DNA of 64,000 nt, taken from positions 27,459,401 to 27,523,400 of the forward strand of contig OY727097.1 of assembly GCA_963402885.1 (NCBI GenBank), given 5' to 3'. The position numbers and the translations under genes were made by a program. Source of the stretch: Antedon bifida (lineage: Eukaryota > Echinodermata > Crinoidea > Comatulida > Antedonidae). Numbering within the stretch: the first letter of the stretch is position 1; each line of letters begins with the position of its first letter. The notes under the pieces are model-generated. The model was not told where the DNA came from. It made no database searches and was given only the letters and a program-made list of their open reading frames with translations. This document shows positions 1-15,300 of the stretch, in pieces.

Positions 1-2621
1 GCTTACGCTGCGCGACTCTAAAGTAAAAAAACGAGCTGTCCTGCACTTCTAAAGATAGAGGTAAATCTTCTGACAAAGTTATACGATGTAATGTTGATCA
101 GAATTTGAGATACACGTGACACAAAATTCTGGGAAAGAAAGAAGAATAACATAGAAAAAACTAGATTTGAACTCGTCACTACGGACGAGTTAGGTTATCC
201 GCAGCCCAAAAGCCAAGTGCACGTCATACGTTAGAATATTGCACACAGAAAAAGATTATTATGACTACTATACTATACTATAGGTCCCTGGACCTATTTG
301 TTTATCACAAATATCCAATCAGTACTTAGTCTTATTTGGCCTGCTACATTATAGCAGTAGGTAGGAAATAAATGATTTGGGCTATACCAAATGCCGTTAC
401 AGTATATACAGTATAATCTTTATACGTACTATATACAGTTCAGAATAGGTGAAAATAAGTGACCAAAGTTATTGACGCTTTTGAACATGATGACGTCATC
501 ACAAATTTAAAAATGGTAAATCATGCGAAAGATAATTGATTGACCTAGACATTATATAAAAATAGGAGGAAATAGAATACGGATAAGTAGAGATGAGCTC
601 TACTAAATGTGATGCGCTATGACAAAAGAGACAAAAATCCTATATTTTATATTCGAGTGGCCATACGATGACGTCACAATGTCCGGTTAGCCATATTCAT
701 GCATGATTCGATATCTACAACTCATCTACTTCCAGAATATGTAATTTAAAAAAAGTTCACCACGTAGTTTAGAATTTATGACTGTTTGAAAAAGGGCATA
801 ATTTTCACAAATTTTGGAACTTTTTCAACAAAAACGCGCGCAAATTGTGCAATTCTACGTTCTCGTATGACGTGATTTTAATTCGAAATTGTTTAAAAGT
901 TGGTAAAATTACTAGAAATGGCTTGAAAAACCAAAATCTCGCAAAAAAGGAGGTTTTTTGCGCTACGTGCGCACCGCGCGCGTAAAAAATGCGCATGCGT
1001 GGGAATTTTTGACATGCTCAAAATGACATGAAACGCGTAAAAAGTTGATTAGAAATTGATTTTTCGCATTTTTAAATTTTAAACGCGCGTGCGCGCGTAA
1101 CTTCGTGTGAAACATGCCATTTTTTTCCACAGTCAGTTAGCGCAAGACATAAATTAAACTTTTGTTAAGTTTCAATTAAAAATGTTATTTGGTTTTTGAC
1201 CTATGTTAAATACGCGAAATTCATAAAATCGCGCGAAAATCACGTTGCGCAATTGCAAACGTCGTGAAAACCTTCGCTGCACAACTTCACGTGAATGGCG
1301 ATATGTTGAGAAAGTTACGAAACGTTACGTGTGCAAGTTTTTGAGATACGCGTGACACAAAAAATGGAGTAGAAGGGTGGAAGGTAAGAAATAAATACTA
1401 GATTTGAACTCGTCACTACGGACGAGTTAGGTTATCCGCAGCGCAAAAGCCACGTGCACGTCATACGTTAGAATATTGCGCGCAGAAAAACGATTATGCC
1501 ATTGTAAAAATGTTAGTGCGCTCTCTATTTTGCGTCACGTCAAAGTATATACGGTATACACTATATTCTGTATACGTACTACATACAGTGCAGAATAGGT
1601 GAAAATAAGGGACCCAAGTTATTGACGCTTTTGGACATGATGACGTCATCACAATTTAAAAAATGGTAGATTATGCGAAAGATAATTGATTGGCCTAGAC
1701 AATATAACAAAATGGGGGGAAATGGAATACGGATAAGTGGAGATGCGCTCTATTAAATGTGATGAGCTATGCGAAAGAGACAAAAATCCTATATTTTATA
1801 TTCGAGTGGCCATACGATGACGTCACAATGTCTGGTTAGCCATATCGATGAATGATTCGATATCTACAACTCATCAACTTCCAGAATATGCAATTTTAAA
1901 AAAGTTCACCACGTAGTTTACAATCTATGACTGTTTTAAAAAAGGCAAAATTTTGACAAATTTTTTAACTTTTTCATTAAAAACGCGCGCAAATTGTTTA
2001 ATTCTACGTGCTCGTATGACGTGATTTTAAGTCGAAATTGATTGAAAATTGGTAAATTTACTAGAAAAGGCTGAAAAAACAAAAATCAAGCAAAAAAAAG
2101 ATGTTTTTGCGCTACGTGCGCACGTGCGCGTAAAATTATTGCGCACGCGTGGGAATTTTTGAAATGCTCAAAATGACCTGAAACGCGTAGAAAGTTGATT
2201 AGAAATTGATTTTACGCATTCTGAAATTTTAAACGCGCGTGCGCGCGTAACTTTCTGTGAAACATGCCATTTTTAATCCATAGAAAGTTTGCACTTGATA
2301 TGACTTAAATGTTCACCAAGTGTCATTACAAAATGACTTTTGGTTTTTAGTCTATGTTAAATACGCAAAATTCATAAAATCGCGCGTAGCTTACGCTGCG
2401 CGACTCTAAAGTAAAAAAACGAACTGTCCTGCACTTCTACAGATAGAGGTAAATCTTCTGACAAAGTTATACGATGTAATGTTGATCAGAATTTGAGATA
2501 CACGTGACACAAAATTCTGGGAAAGAAAGAAGAATAACATAGAAAAAAAAAAAAAAAAAAAAAAAGATCCTGACAATAACAAGGGGTTATCCGCCAAGTG
2601 CGGATAACCAACTAGACATGA

Positions 2622-5600
2622 AACTCGTCACTTTGACGAGTTAGTTATCCGCACGACAAACGCCACGCGCACGTCATACGTTGGAATTTTGCACACGGAA
2701 AAAGATTATGGCATTATGACCTGAACTGAAGAACATCATATGCTGTTAGTGCTGAATTCTGTTAATTTTGTGTCATATAGTATGTACAGTGCAAACGGTA
2801 TAATCTGTATACATGTTACATACAGTGTAGAATAGGTGAAATTACGGGACCCCCGTTTATTCCTATTTTTAACATGGCGACGGTATCAAAATGAAACACT
2901 AAGATAGCAATTTCGGAAGGACATTATCTCAGCAACCACATGTTAACGTGTAGAAGAAATTTGAATACGTAAAATATAGATGCGCGCCCTTTTAAATGTG
3001 ATGAACTATTACGCAAAATATGAAAATACGTCTTTTTTTATTCAACTGGCCATATGATGACGTCACAACGTCCGATTGGCAAAATGTTTACATGAATTCG
3101 TATCTACAATCCAATAGCTTCCAGAAAACGTTTTGATCATGATTATCACGTTTTATTCTGACGAGCTATAACAGATTGAAATTTCCTGTAAAGATGAAAA
3201 TAAGTGACCCACGTTATTTACATTTTTAGACATGATGACGTCATAAAAATTAAAATATTTTTAACTCATGCGGAAGATAGTTGATTGACCTAGATAATAT
3301 AAAAATCGGGGTAAAAATGGAAAACAGATAATTGGAGATGCGCTCTATTAAATGTCATGCGCTATGATGAAAGATACAAAAATCCTATAGTTTATATTCG
3401 CGTGGCCATACGATGACGTCACAATGTCCGGTTAGCCATATTAATGCATGATCCAAAATCTACAACTCATCAACTTCCAGAATGTGCAATAAAAATAACT
3501 TTCACCGTTTAGTTTAGGAACTACGAATGTTTAAAAAAGGGCATAATTTTGACAAATTTTGACGATTTTTTTAACTTTTTCATCAAAAATGCACGTAAAT
3601 TATCCAATTCGAAGTGCCCGTATGACGTAATTTTAAGTCGAAATTGTTCAAAAGTTGGTAAAATTACTAGAAAAGGATGGAAAAACATAAATCACGTGAA
3701 AAAAATTGTTTTCAACGCTACGTGCGCACCACGCGCGTAAAAAAATGCGCGCACGTGGGAATTTTTTACATGCTCAAAATGACATGAAACGCGTAGAAAG
3801 TTGATTAGAAATTAATTTTTCGCATTATAAAATTTTAAACCCGCGTGCGCGCGTAACTTCGTGTGAAACATGCCATTTTTTTTTCACAGTCAGTTAGCGC
3901 AAGATATAACTTAAACTTTTGTTAAGTTTCAATTTAAATTGTTATATGGTTTTTGATCTACGTTAAATACGCGAAATTCGTAAAAACGCGCGTAAGTCAT
4001 GTTACGCAACTCTGACGTCATTTACAATAGCAGGTGCACAACTTCACGTGAACGCTCATATGTTGACAAAGTTATGAAATGTTATGTTAACACGTTTTAG
4101 AGATACGCTCTGCACAAAAATGACAGAAAGAAAGAAGAATACAGAAAAAAAAAAAAAAAGATGATGAAACAGGACAGTTACAAGGAGTTATCCGCTAAAT
4201 GCGGATAACTAACTAGACATGAAACTCGTCACTTTGACGAGTTAGTTATCCGCACCACGACAAACGCCACGTGCACGTCATACGTTGGAATATTGCACAC
4301 AGATAAAGATTATGGCATTATGACAAGAACTGAAGAATATGACATGCTGTTAGTGCTGAATTTTGTGTCATATAGTATATACATGCAAACAGTATAAGCT
4401 GTATACATATTACATACAGTGTAGAATAGGTGAAATTACGGGACCCGCCATTTATTCCAATTTTTAACATGGCGACGGTATCAAAATGAAACACTTAGAT
4501 AGCAATTTCAGAAGGAAATTATCTCAGGAACAACATATTAACGTGTAGAAGAAATTTGAATACGTAAAATATAGATGCGCACCCTTTTAAATGTGATGAA
4601 CTATTACGCAAAATATGAAAATACGACTTTTTTTATTCAACTGGCCATATGATGACGTCACAACATCCGATTGGCAAAATGTTTACATGAATTCGTATCT
4701 ACAATCCAATAGCTTCCAGAAAACGTTTTAATCGTGATTATCACATTTTATTCTTACGAGCTATTACAGATTAAAATTTACTGTAAAGATGAAATTAATG
4801 ACCCACGTAATTAAAATTTTTAGGCATGATGACGTCATAAAAATTAAAATATTTTTATCTCATGCTAAAGAAAGTTGATTGACCTACACAATATATAAAT
4901 GTAGGAGAAAAAGGAATACAGATAAGCGCGATGCGCTCCATTGAATGTGATGAGCAATAACGAAAGAGACAAAAATCCTATATTTTACATTCGTGTGGCC
5001 ATACGATGACGTCACAATGTTTTTTTAGCCTTATTGATGCATGATCCGATATCTACAACTCATCAACTTCTAGATTTTGTAATAAAAATAAACGGTTAAC
5101 GGTTTACTTTAGAAACTATGACTGTTTAAAAAAAGACATAATTTTGACGATTTTTAAAGGTTTTTCATAAAAAACGCGCACGAATTGTCTAATTCAACGT
5201 GTTCGTATGGCGTTATTTAAACTGGAAAAGGTCTAAATTGTTTTCAAAATCACTGGGAAAGGCTTGAAAAATATAATTCAAGAGAAAAAAATATGTTTTT
5301 AACGCTATGTGCGCACCGCGCGCATAAAAAATTGCGCGCCCGTGAGAATTTTTGACATGCTCAAAATGACAAGAAACGCGTAAAAAGTTGATTAGAAATT
5401 AATTTTGCGCATTTTGAAATTTTAAATGCGCGTACGCGCGTAACTTCTTGTCAAACATGCCATTTTTAATCCGTAGAAAGTTTGCCCCTGATATGACTTA
5501 AATTTTGTCAAAGTGTCAATACTAAATGACTTTTGGTTTTTAATCTATGATCAATCATTGAAATTCATAAAATTGCGCATAAGTCACGTTGCGCAACTAT

Positions 5601-7338
5601 GACGTCATTCAAAAATAGGAGGTGCACAACTTCACGTAAATGCCCATATGTTGTCAAAGTTATGAAATGTTATGTTTACACATTTTAGAGGAACACGACT
5701 CACAAAAAGGAAGGAAGGAAAGAAGAATGATATTTGAACTCGTCACTTTGACGAGTTAGTTATCCGCACGACAAACGCCACGTGCACGTCATACGTTAGA
5801 CTTTTGCACACAGAAAAAGATTATGGCATTATGACCTGATCTGAAGAATATGATATGTTGTTAGTGCTGAATTCTGTCAATTTTGTGTCATATAGTATAT
5901 ACAGTATAAACAGTATAATCTGTATACATATTACATACAGTGTAGAATAGGTGAAATTACGGGACCCCCGGTTATTCCTATTTTTAACATGGCGACGGTA
6001 TCAAAATGAAAAACTAAGACAGCAATTTCGGAAGGACATTATCTCAGCAACCACATATTACCGTGTAGAAGAAATTTGAATACGTAAAATATAGATGCGC
6101 GCCCTTTTAAATGTGATGAACTATTACGCAAAATATGAAAATACAACTTTTTTTATTCAACTGGCCATATGATGACGTCACAACATCCGATTGGCAAAAT
6201 GTTCACATGAATTCGTATCTACAATCCAATAGCTTCCAGAAAACGTTTTAATCATGATTATCACGTTTTATTCTGACGAGCTATAACAGATTGAAATTTA
6301 CTGTAAAGATGAAAATAAGTGACCCACATTATTTACATTTTTAGACATGATGACGTCATAAAAATTAAAATATTTTTAACTCATGCGAAAGATAGTTGAT
6401 TGACCTAGATAATATAAAAATTTGGGTAAAAATGGAAAACAGATAATTGGAGATGCGCTCTATTAAATGTCATGCGCTATGATGAAAGATACAAAAATCC
6501 TATATTTTATATTCGCGTGGCCATACGGTGACGTCACAATGTCCGGTTAGCCATATTAACGCATGATCCAAAATCTACAACTCATCAACTTCCAGAATAT
6601 GCAAAAAAAATAACTTTCACCGTTTAGTTTAGGAACTACGACTGTTTAAAAAAGGGCATAATTTTGACAAATTTTGACTATTTTTTGAACTTTTTAATAA
6701 AAAATGCACATAAATTATCCAATTCGACGTGCCCGTATGACGTAATTTTATATCGAAATTGTTCAAAAGTTGGTAAAATTACTAGAAAAGGCTGGAAAAA
6801 CATAAATCACGGGAAAAAAATTGTTTTCAACGCTACGTGCGCACCGCGCGCGTAAAAAAATGCGCGCGCGTGGGAATTTTTTACATGCTCAAAATGACAT
6901 GAAACACGTAGAAAGTTGATTAGAAATTGATTTTTCGCATTTTGAAATTTCAAACGCGCGTGCACGCGTAACTTTGTGTAAAACATGTCATTTTTTTCCC
7001 ACAGTCAGTTAGCGCAAGATATAACTTAAACTTTTTCTAAGTTTCAAATTAAAATGTTATATGGTTTTCGATCTATGTTAAATACGCGAAATTCATAAAA
7101 ACGCGCGTAAGTCACGTTGCGCAACTCTGACGTCATTCACAATAGCAGGTGCACAACTTCACGTGAATGCCCACATGTTGACAAAGTTATAAAATGTTAT
7201 GTTTACACGTTTTTGAGTTACGTGTGACACAAAAATGACAGAAAGAAAGAAGAATACAGAAAAAAAAAAAAAAAAAGATGATGAAACAGGACAGTTACAA
7301 GGAGTTATCCGCTGAGTGCGGATAACTAACTAGATTTG
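2622..7338. repeat. Three consecutive class B units (1601, 1514, 1602 bp)
   Basis: Class B units start ctagacatgaaactcgtcacttt. Each contains two diverged versions of a roughly 350-bp module: one with 'ctggccatatgatgacgtcac' and one with 'gtggccatacgatgacgtcac'. Class A units contain only the second version, which accounts for most of the length difference. The middle unit (4223-5736) lacks the poly(A)-hairpin tail and is correspondingly shorter. The B units are noticeably more diverged from one another than the A units are. Confidence 0.75.
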
Positions 7339-10300
7339 AACTCGTCACTACGGACGAGTTAGGTTATCCGCAGCGCAAAAGCCACGTGCACGTCATACGT
7401 TAGAATATTGCGCGCAGAAAAACGATTATGCCATTGTAAAAATGTTAGTGCGCTCTCTATTTTGCGTCACGTCAAAGTATATACGGTATACACTATATTC
7501 TGTATACGTACTACATACAGTGCAGAATAGGTGAAAATAAGGGACCCAAGTTATTGACGCTTTTGGACATGATGACGTCATCACAATTTAAAAAATGGTA
7601 GATTATGCGAAAGATAATTGATTGGCCTAGACAATATAACAAAATGGGGGGGAAATGGAATACGGATAAGTGGAGATGCGCTCTATTAAATGTGATGAGC
7701 TATGCGAAAGAGACAAAAATCCTATATTTTATATTCGAGTGGCCATACGATGACGTCACAATGTCTGGTTAGCCATATCGATGCATGATTCGATATCTAC
7801 AACTCATCAACTTCCAGAATATGCAATTTTAAAAAAGTTCACCACGTAGTTTACAATCTATGACTGTTTTAAAAAAGGCAAAATTTTGACAAATTTTTTA
7901 ACTTTTTCATTAAAAACGCGCGCAAATTGTTTAATTCTACGTGCTCGTATGACGTGATTTTAAGTCGAAATTGATTGAAAATTGGTAAATTTACTAGAAA
8001 AGGCTGAAAAAACAAAAATCAAGCAAAAAAAAGATGTTTTTGCGCTACGTGCGCACGTGCGCGTAAAAATATTGCGCACGCGTGGGAATTTTTGAAATGC
8101 TCAAAATGGCCTGAAACGCGTAGAAAGTTGATTAGAAATTGATTTTACGCATTCTGAAATTTTAAACGCGCGTGCGCGCGTAACTTTCTGTGAAACATGC
8201 CATTTTTAATCCATAGAAAGTTTGCACTTGATATGACTTAAATGTTCACCAAGTGTCATTACAAAATGACTTTTGGTTTTTAGTCTATGTTAAATACGCA
8301 AAATTCATAAAATCGCGCGTAGCTTACGCTGCGCGACTCTAAAGTAAAAAAACGAACTGTCCTGCACTTCTACAGATAGAGGTAAATCTTCTGACAAAGT
8401 TATACGATGTAATGTTGATCAGAATTTGAGATACACGTGACACAAAATTCTGGGAAAGAAAGAAGAATAACATAGAAAAAAAAAAAAAAAAAAAAAAAGA
8501 TCCTGACAATAACAAGGGGTTATCCGCCAAGTGCGGATAACCAACTAGATTTGAACTCGTCACTACGGACGAGTTAGGTTATCCGCAGCGCAAAAGCCAC
8601 GTGCACGTCATACGTTAGAATATTGCGCGCAGAAAAACGATTATGCCATTGTAAAAATGTTAGTCACGTCAAAGTATATACGGTATACACTATATTCTGT
8701 ATACGTACTACATACAGTGCAGAATAGGTGAAAATAAGGGACCCAAGTTATTGACGCTTTTGGACATGATGACGTCATCACAATTTAAAAAATGGTAGAT
8801 TATGCGAAAGATAATTGATTGGCCTAGACAATATAACAAAATGGGGGGAAATGGAATACGGATAAGTGGAGATGCGCTCTATTAAATGTGATGAGCTATG
8901 CGAAAGAGACAAAAATCCTATATTTTATATTCGAGTGGCCATACGATAACGTCACAATGTCTGGTTAGCCATATCGATGCATGATTCGATATCTGCAACT
9001 CATCAACTTCCAGAATATGCAATTTTAAAAAAGTTCACCACGTAGTTTACAATCTATGACTGTTTTAAAAAAGGCAAAATTTTGACAAATTTTTTAACTT
9101 TTTCATTAAAAACGCGCGCAAATTGTTTAATTCTACGTGCTCGTATGACGTGATTTTAAGTCGAAATTGATTGAAAATTGGTAAATTTACTAGAAAAGGC
9201 TGAAAAAACAAAAATCAAGCAAAAAAAAGATGTTTTTGCGCTACGTGCGCACGTGCGCGTAAAAATATTGCGCACGCGTGGGAATTTTTGAAATGCTCAA
9301 AATGACCTGAAACGCGTAGAAAGTTGATTAGAAATTGATTTTACGCATTCTGAAATTGTAAACGCGCGTGCGCGCGTAACTTTCTGTGAAACATGCCATT
9401 TTTAATCCATAGAAAGTTTGCACTTGATATGACTTAAATGTTCACCAAGTGTCATTACAAAATGACTTTTGGTTTTTAGTCTATGTTAAATACGCAAAAT
9501 TCATAAAATCGCGCGTAGCTTACGCTGCGCGACTCTAAAGTAAAAAAACGAACTGTCCTGCACTTCTACAGATAGAGGTAAATCTTCTGACAAAGTTATA
9601 CGATGTAATGTTGATCTGAATTTGAGATACACGTGACACAAAATTCTGGGAAAGAAAGAAGAATAACATAGAAAAAAAAAAAAAAAAAAAAAAAGATCCT
9701 GACAATAACAAGGGGTTATCCGCCAAGTGCGGATAACCAACTAGATTTGAACTCGTCACTACGGACGAGTTAGGTTATCCGCAGCGCAAAAGCCACGTGC
9801 ACGTCATACGTTAGAATATTGCGCGCAGAAAAACGATTATGCCATTGTAAAAATGTTAGTGCGCTCTCTATTTTGCGTCACGTCAAAGTATATACGGTAT
9901 ACACTATATTCTGTATACGTACTACATACAGTGCAGAATAGGTGAAAATAAGGGACCCAAGTTATTGACGCTTTTGGACATGATGACGTCATCACAATTT
10001 AAAAAATGGTAGATTATGCGAAAGATAATTGATTGGCCTAGACAATATAACAAAATGGGAGGAAATGGAATACGGATAAGTGGAGATGCGCTCTATTAAA
10101 TGTGATGAGCTATGCGAAAGAGACAAAAATCCTATATTTTATATTCGAGTGGCCATACGATGACGTCACAATGTCTGGTTAGCCATATCGATGCATGATT
10201 CGATATCTACAACTCATCAACTTCCAGAATATGCAATTTTAAAAAAGTTCACCACGTAGTTTACAATCTATGACTGTTTTAAAAAAGGCAAAATTTTGAC

Positions 10301-12367
10301 AAATTTTTTAACTTTTTCATTAAAAACGCGCGCAAATTGTTTAATTCTACGTGCTCGTATGACGTGATTTTAAGTCGAAATTGATTGAAAATTGGTAAAT
10401 TTACTAGAAAAGGCTGAAAAAACAAAAATCAAGCAAAAAAAAGATGTTTTTGCGCTACGTGCGCACGTGCGCGTAAAAATATTGCGCACGCGTGGGAATT
10501 TTTGAAATGCTCAAAATGACCTGAAACGCGTAGAAAGTTGATTAGAAATTGATTTTACGCATTCTGAAATTTTAAACGCGCGTGCGCGCGTAACTTTCTG
10601 TGAAACATGCCATTTTTAATCCATAGAAAGTTTGCACTTGATATGACTTAAATGTTCACCAAGTGTCATTACAAAATGACTTTTGGTTTTTAGTCTATGT
10701 TAAATACGCAAAATTCATAAAATCGCGCGTAGCTTACGCTGCGCGACTCTAAAGTAAAAAAACGAACTGTCCTGCACTTCTACAGATAGAGGTAAATCTT
10801 CTGACAAAGTTATACGATGTAATGTTGATCAGAATTTGAGATACACGTGACACAAAATTCTGGGAAAGAAAGAAGAATAACATAGAAAAAAAAAAAAAAA
10901 AAAAAAAAGATCCTGACAATAACAAGGGGTTATCCGCCAAGTGCGGATAACCAACTAGATTTGAACTCGTCACTACGGACGAGTTAGGTTATCCGCAGCG
11001 CAAAAGCCACGTGCACGTCATACGTTAGAATATTGCGCGCAGAAAAACGATTATGCCATTGTAAAAATGTTAGTGCGCTCTCTATTTTGCGTCACGTCAA
11101 AGTATATACGGTATACACTATATTCTGTATACGTACTACATACAGTGCAGAATAGGTGAAAATAAGGGACCCAAGTTATTGACGCTTTTGGACATGATGA
11201 CGTCATCACAATTTAAAAAATGGTAGATTATGCGAAAGATAATTGATTGGCCTAGACAATATAACAAAATGGGAGGAAATGGAATACGGATAAGTGGAGA
11301 TGCGCTCTATTAAATGTGATGAGCTATGCGAAAGAGACAAAAATCCTATATTTCATATTCGAGTGGCCATACGATGACGTCACAATGTCCGGTTAGCAAT
11401 ATCGATGCATGATTCGATATCTACAACTCATCAACTTCCAGAATATGCAATTTTAAAAAAGTTCACCACGTAGTTTACAATCTATGACTGTTTTAAAAAA
11501 GGCAAAATTTTGACAAATTTTTTAACTTTTTCATTAAAAACGCGCGCAAATTGTTTAATTCTACGTGCTCGTATGACGTGATTTTAAGTCGAAATTGATT
11601 GAAAATTGGTAAATTTACTAGAAAAGGCTGAAAAAACAAAAATCAAGCAAAAAAAAGATGTTTTTGCGCTACGTGCGCACGTGCGCGTAAAAATATTGCG
11701 CACGCGTGGGAATTTTTGAAATGCTCAAAATGACCTGAAACGCGTAGAAAGTTGATTAGAAATTGATTTTACGCATTCTGAAATTTTAAACGCGCGTGCG
11801 CGCGTAACTTTCTGTGAAACATGCCATTTTTAATCCATAGAAAGTTTGCACTTGATATGACTTAAATGTTCACCAAGTGTCATTACAAAATGACTTTTGC
11901 TTTTTAGTCTATGTTAAATACGCAAAATTCATAAAATCGCGCGTAGCTTACGCTGCGCGACTCTAAAGTAAAAAAACGAGCTGTCCTGCACTTCTAAAGA
12001 TAGAGGTAAATCTTCTGACAAAGTTATACGATGTAATGTTGATCAGAATTTGAGATACACGTGACACAAAATTCTGGGAAAGAAAGAAGAATAACATAGA
12101 AAAAAAAAAAAAAAAAAAAAAAGATCCTGACAATAACAAGGGGTTATCCGCCAAGTGCGGATAACCAAAAAAAAAAAAAAAAAAAGATCCTGACAATAAC
12201 AAGGGGTTATCCGCCAAGTGCGGATAACCAAAAAAAAAAAAAAAAAGATCCTGACAATAACAAGGGGTTATCCGCCAAGTGCGGATAACCAAAAAAAAAG
12301 ATGATGAAACAGGACAGTTACAAGGAGTTATCCGCTGAATGCGGATAACTAATAAAACTAGACATGT
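7339..12367. repeat. Block of four nearly identical class A units
   Basis: Units starting at 7339, 8554, 9750 and 10964 differ by only a few bases over 1.2 kb. The unit at 8554 lacks about 18 bases (gcgctctctattttgcgt is absent after 'aatgtta'). Copies at 1407-2621 and 13881-15096 belong to the same young subfamily. Such near identity implies very recent amplification or ongoing homogenisation. It also makes the copy number in the assembly uncertain. Confidence 0.8.
12123..12291. repeat. Triplicated poly(A)-hairpin tail
   Basis: Three tandem copies (periods 63 and 61 bases) each consist of gatcctgacaataacaagg, the hairpin with stem ggttatccgc, and a run of A's. A fourth, different tail (gatgatgaaacaggac with its own hairpin) follows at 12300-12350. 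Only the 3' end of the unit is multiplied here, not the body. Confidence 0.85.
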
Positions 12368-15300
12368 AACTCGTCACTTTGACGAGTTAGTTATCCGCAC
12401 GACAAACGCTACGTGCACGTCATACGTTGGAATATTGCACACAGAAAAAGATTATGGCATTATGACCTGAACTGAAGAATATGATATGTTGTTAGTGCTG
12501 ATTTCTGTCAATTTTGTGTCGTATAGTATATATAGTATAATATGTATACATATTACATAAGTGTTGAATAAGTGAAATTATGGGACCTGCCATTTATTGC
12601 AATTTTTAACATGTTGACGGTTTTAAAATGAAACGCGAAGGTAGCAATTTCAGAAGGAAATTATCTCAGCAACAACATATTAACGTGTAGAAGAAATTTG
12701 AATACGTGAAATATTGATGCGCGCTCATTTAAATGTAATGAATTATGACGCAAAAGATGAAAATACGACATTTTTTATTTAACTGGCCATATGATGACGT
12801 CACAACATCCGATTGGCAAAATGTTCACATGATTTCGTATCTACAATCCAATAGCTTCCAGAAAACGTTTTAATCGTGATTATCACATTTTATTCTTACG
12901 AGCTATAACAGATTAAAATTTACTATAAAGATGAAATTAATGCCAGACGTAATTTTAATTTTTAGGCATGATGACGTCATAAAAATTAAAATATTTTTAA
13001 ATCATGCGAAAGATAGTTGATTGACCTAGACAATATCAAAATCGGGGTGAAAATGGAAAACGGATAAGTGGAGATGCGCTCTATTAAATGTGATGAGCTA
13101 TGACGAAAGATACAAAAATCATAAATTTTATATTCGCGTGGCCATACGATGACGTCACAATGTCCGGTTAGCCATATTAATACATGATCTGATATCTACA
13201 ACTCATCAACTTCCATAATATGTCATCCACAAAAAGTTGACCGTGCAGTTTAGAAATTACGACTGTTTAAAAAAAGGCATAATTTTGACGAATTTTTGAA
13301 CTTTTTCATCAAAAACGCGCGCAAATTGTCCAATTTGACGTGCTCGTATGACGTAACTTTAAGTCGAAAGTGTTTAAAAGTTGGTAAAATTACTAGAAAA
13401 GGCTGGAAAAACATAAATCACGCGAAAAAAATATGTTTTTAATGCTACGTGCGCACCGCACACGTAAAAATTTGCGCACGCGTGGGAATTTTTGACATGC
13501 TTAAAACGACATGAAACGCGTAGAAAGTTGATTAGAAATTAATTTTGCGCATTTTGAAACTTTAAATAAGCGTGCGCGCGTAACTTTTTGTAAAACACGC
13601 AATTTTTTTTCAACAGAAAGTTAGCGCATGATATAAATTTAACTTTTGCAAAGTTTCAATTTAAAATGTTATTTGGTTTTTGACCTATGTTAAATACGAG
13701 AAAATCGTTAAATCGCGCGTAAGTCACGTTGCGCAATTGTAAACATCCTGAAAAGGTTCGCTGCACAACTTCATATGAATGAAGATATGTTGGGAAAGTT
13801 ACGAAATGTTATGTTTGCAAGTTTTACAGATACGCGTGACACAAAAATTACAGAAAGAAAGAAGATAAAGACTAGATTTGAACTCGTCACTACGGACGAG
13901 TTAGGTTATCCGCAGCGCAAAAGCCACGTGCACGTCATACGTTAGAATATTGCGCGCAGAAAAACGATTATGCCATTGTAAAAATGTTAGTGCGCTCTCT
14001 ATTTTGCGTCACGTCAAAGTATATACGGTATACACTATATTCTGTATACGTACTACATACAGTGCAGAATAGGTGAAAATAAGGGACCCAAGTTATTGAC
14101 GCTTTTGGACATGATGACGTCATCACAATTTAAAAAATGGTAGATTATGCGAAAGATAATTGATTGGCCTAGACAATATAACAAAATGGGGGGGAAATGG
14201 AATACGGATAAGTGGAGATGCGCTCTATTAAATGTGATGAGCTATGCGAAAGAGACAAAAATCCTATATTTTATATTCGAGTGGCCATACGATGACGTCA
14301 CAATGTCTGGTTAGCCATATCGATGCATGATTCGATATCTACAACTCATCAACTTCCAGAATATGCAATTTTAAAAAAGTTCACCACGTAGTTTACAATC
14401 TATGACTGTTTTAAAAAAGGCAAAATTTTGACAAATTTTTTAACTTTTTCATTAAAAACGCGCGCAAATTGTTTAATTCTACGTGCTCGTATGACGTGAT
14501 TTTAAGTCGAAATTGATTGAAAATTGGTAAATTTACTAGAAAAGGCTGAAAAAACAAAAATCAAGCAAAAAAAAGATGTTTTTGCGCTACGTGCGCACGT
14601 GCGCGTAAAAATATTGCGCACGCGTGGGAATTTTTGAAATGCTCAAAATGGCCTGAAACGCGTAGAAAGTTGATTAGAAATTGATTTTACGCATTCTGAA
14701 ATTTTAAACGCGCGTGCGCGCGTAACTTTCTGTGAAACATGCCATTTTTAATCCATAGAAAGTTTGCACTTGATATGACTTAAATGTTCACCAAGTGTCA
14801 TTACAAAATGACTTTTGGTTTTTAGTCTATGTTAAATACGCAAAATTCATAAAATCGCGCGTAGCTTACGCTGCGCGACTCTAAAGTAAAAAAACGAACT
14901 GTCCTGCACTTCTACAGATAGAGGTAAATCTTCTGACAAAGTTATACGATGTAATGTTGATCAGAATTTGAGATACACGTGACACAAAATTCTGGGAAAG
15001 AAAGAAGAATAACATAGAAAAAAAAAAAAAAAAAAAAAAAGATCCTGACAATAACAAGGGGTTATCCGCCAAGTGCGGATAACCAACTAGACATGTAACT
15101 CGTCACTTTGACGAGTTTGGTTATCCGCCGCGCAAGTGGTGCAACATTAACATTAAGGGGATAGGTTGAGGACAAAAGGAAGTGTTTACGTATGACCTGA
15201 ACTGAAGAATATGATATGTTGTTATTGCTGAATTTTATTATTTAGATTCATATATAGTATACACAGTATAATCTGTATCCATATCACATACAGTGTAGAA

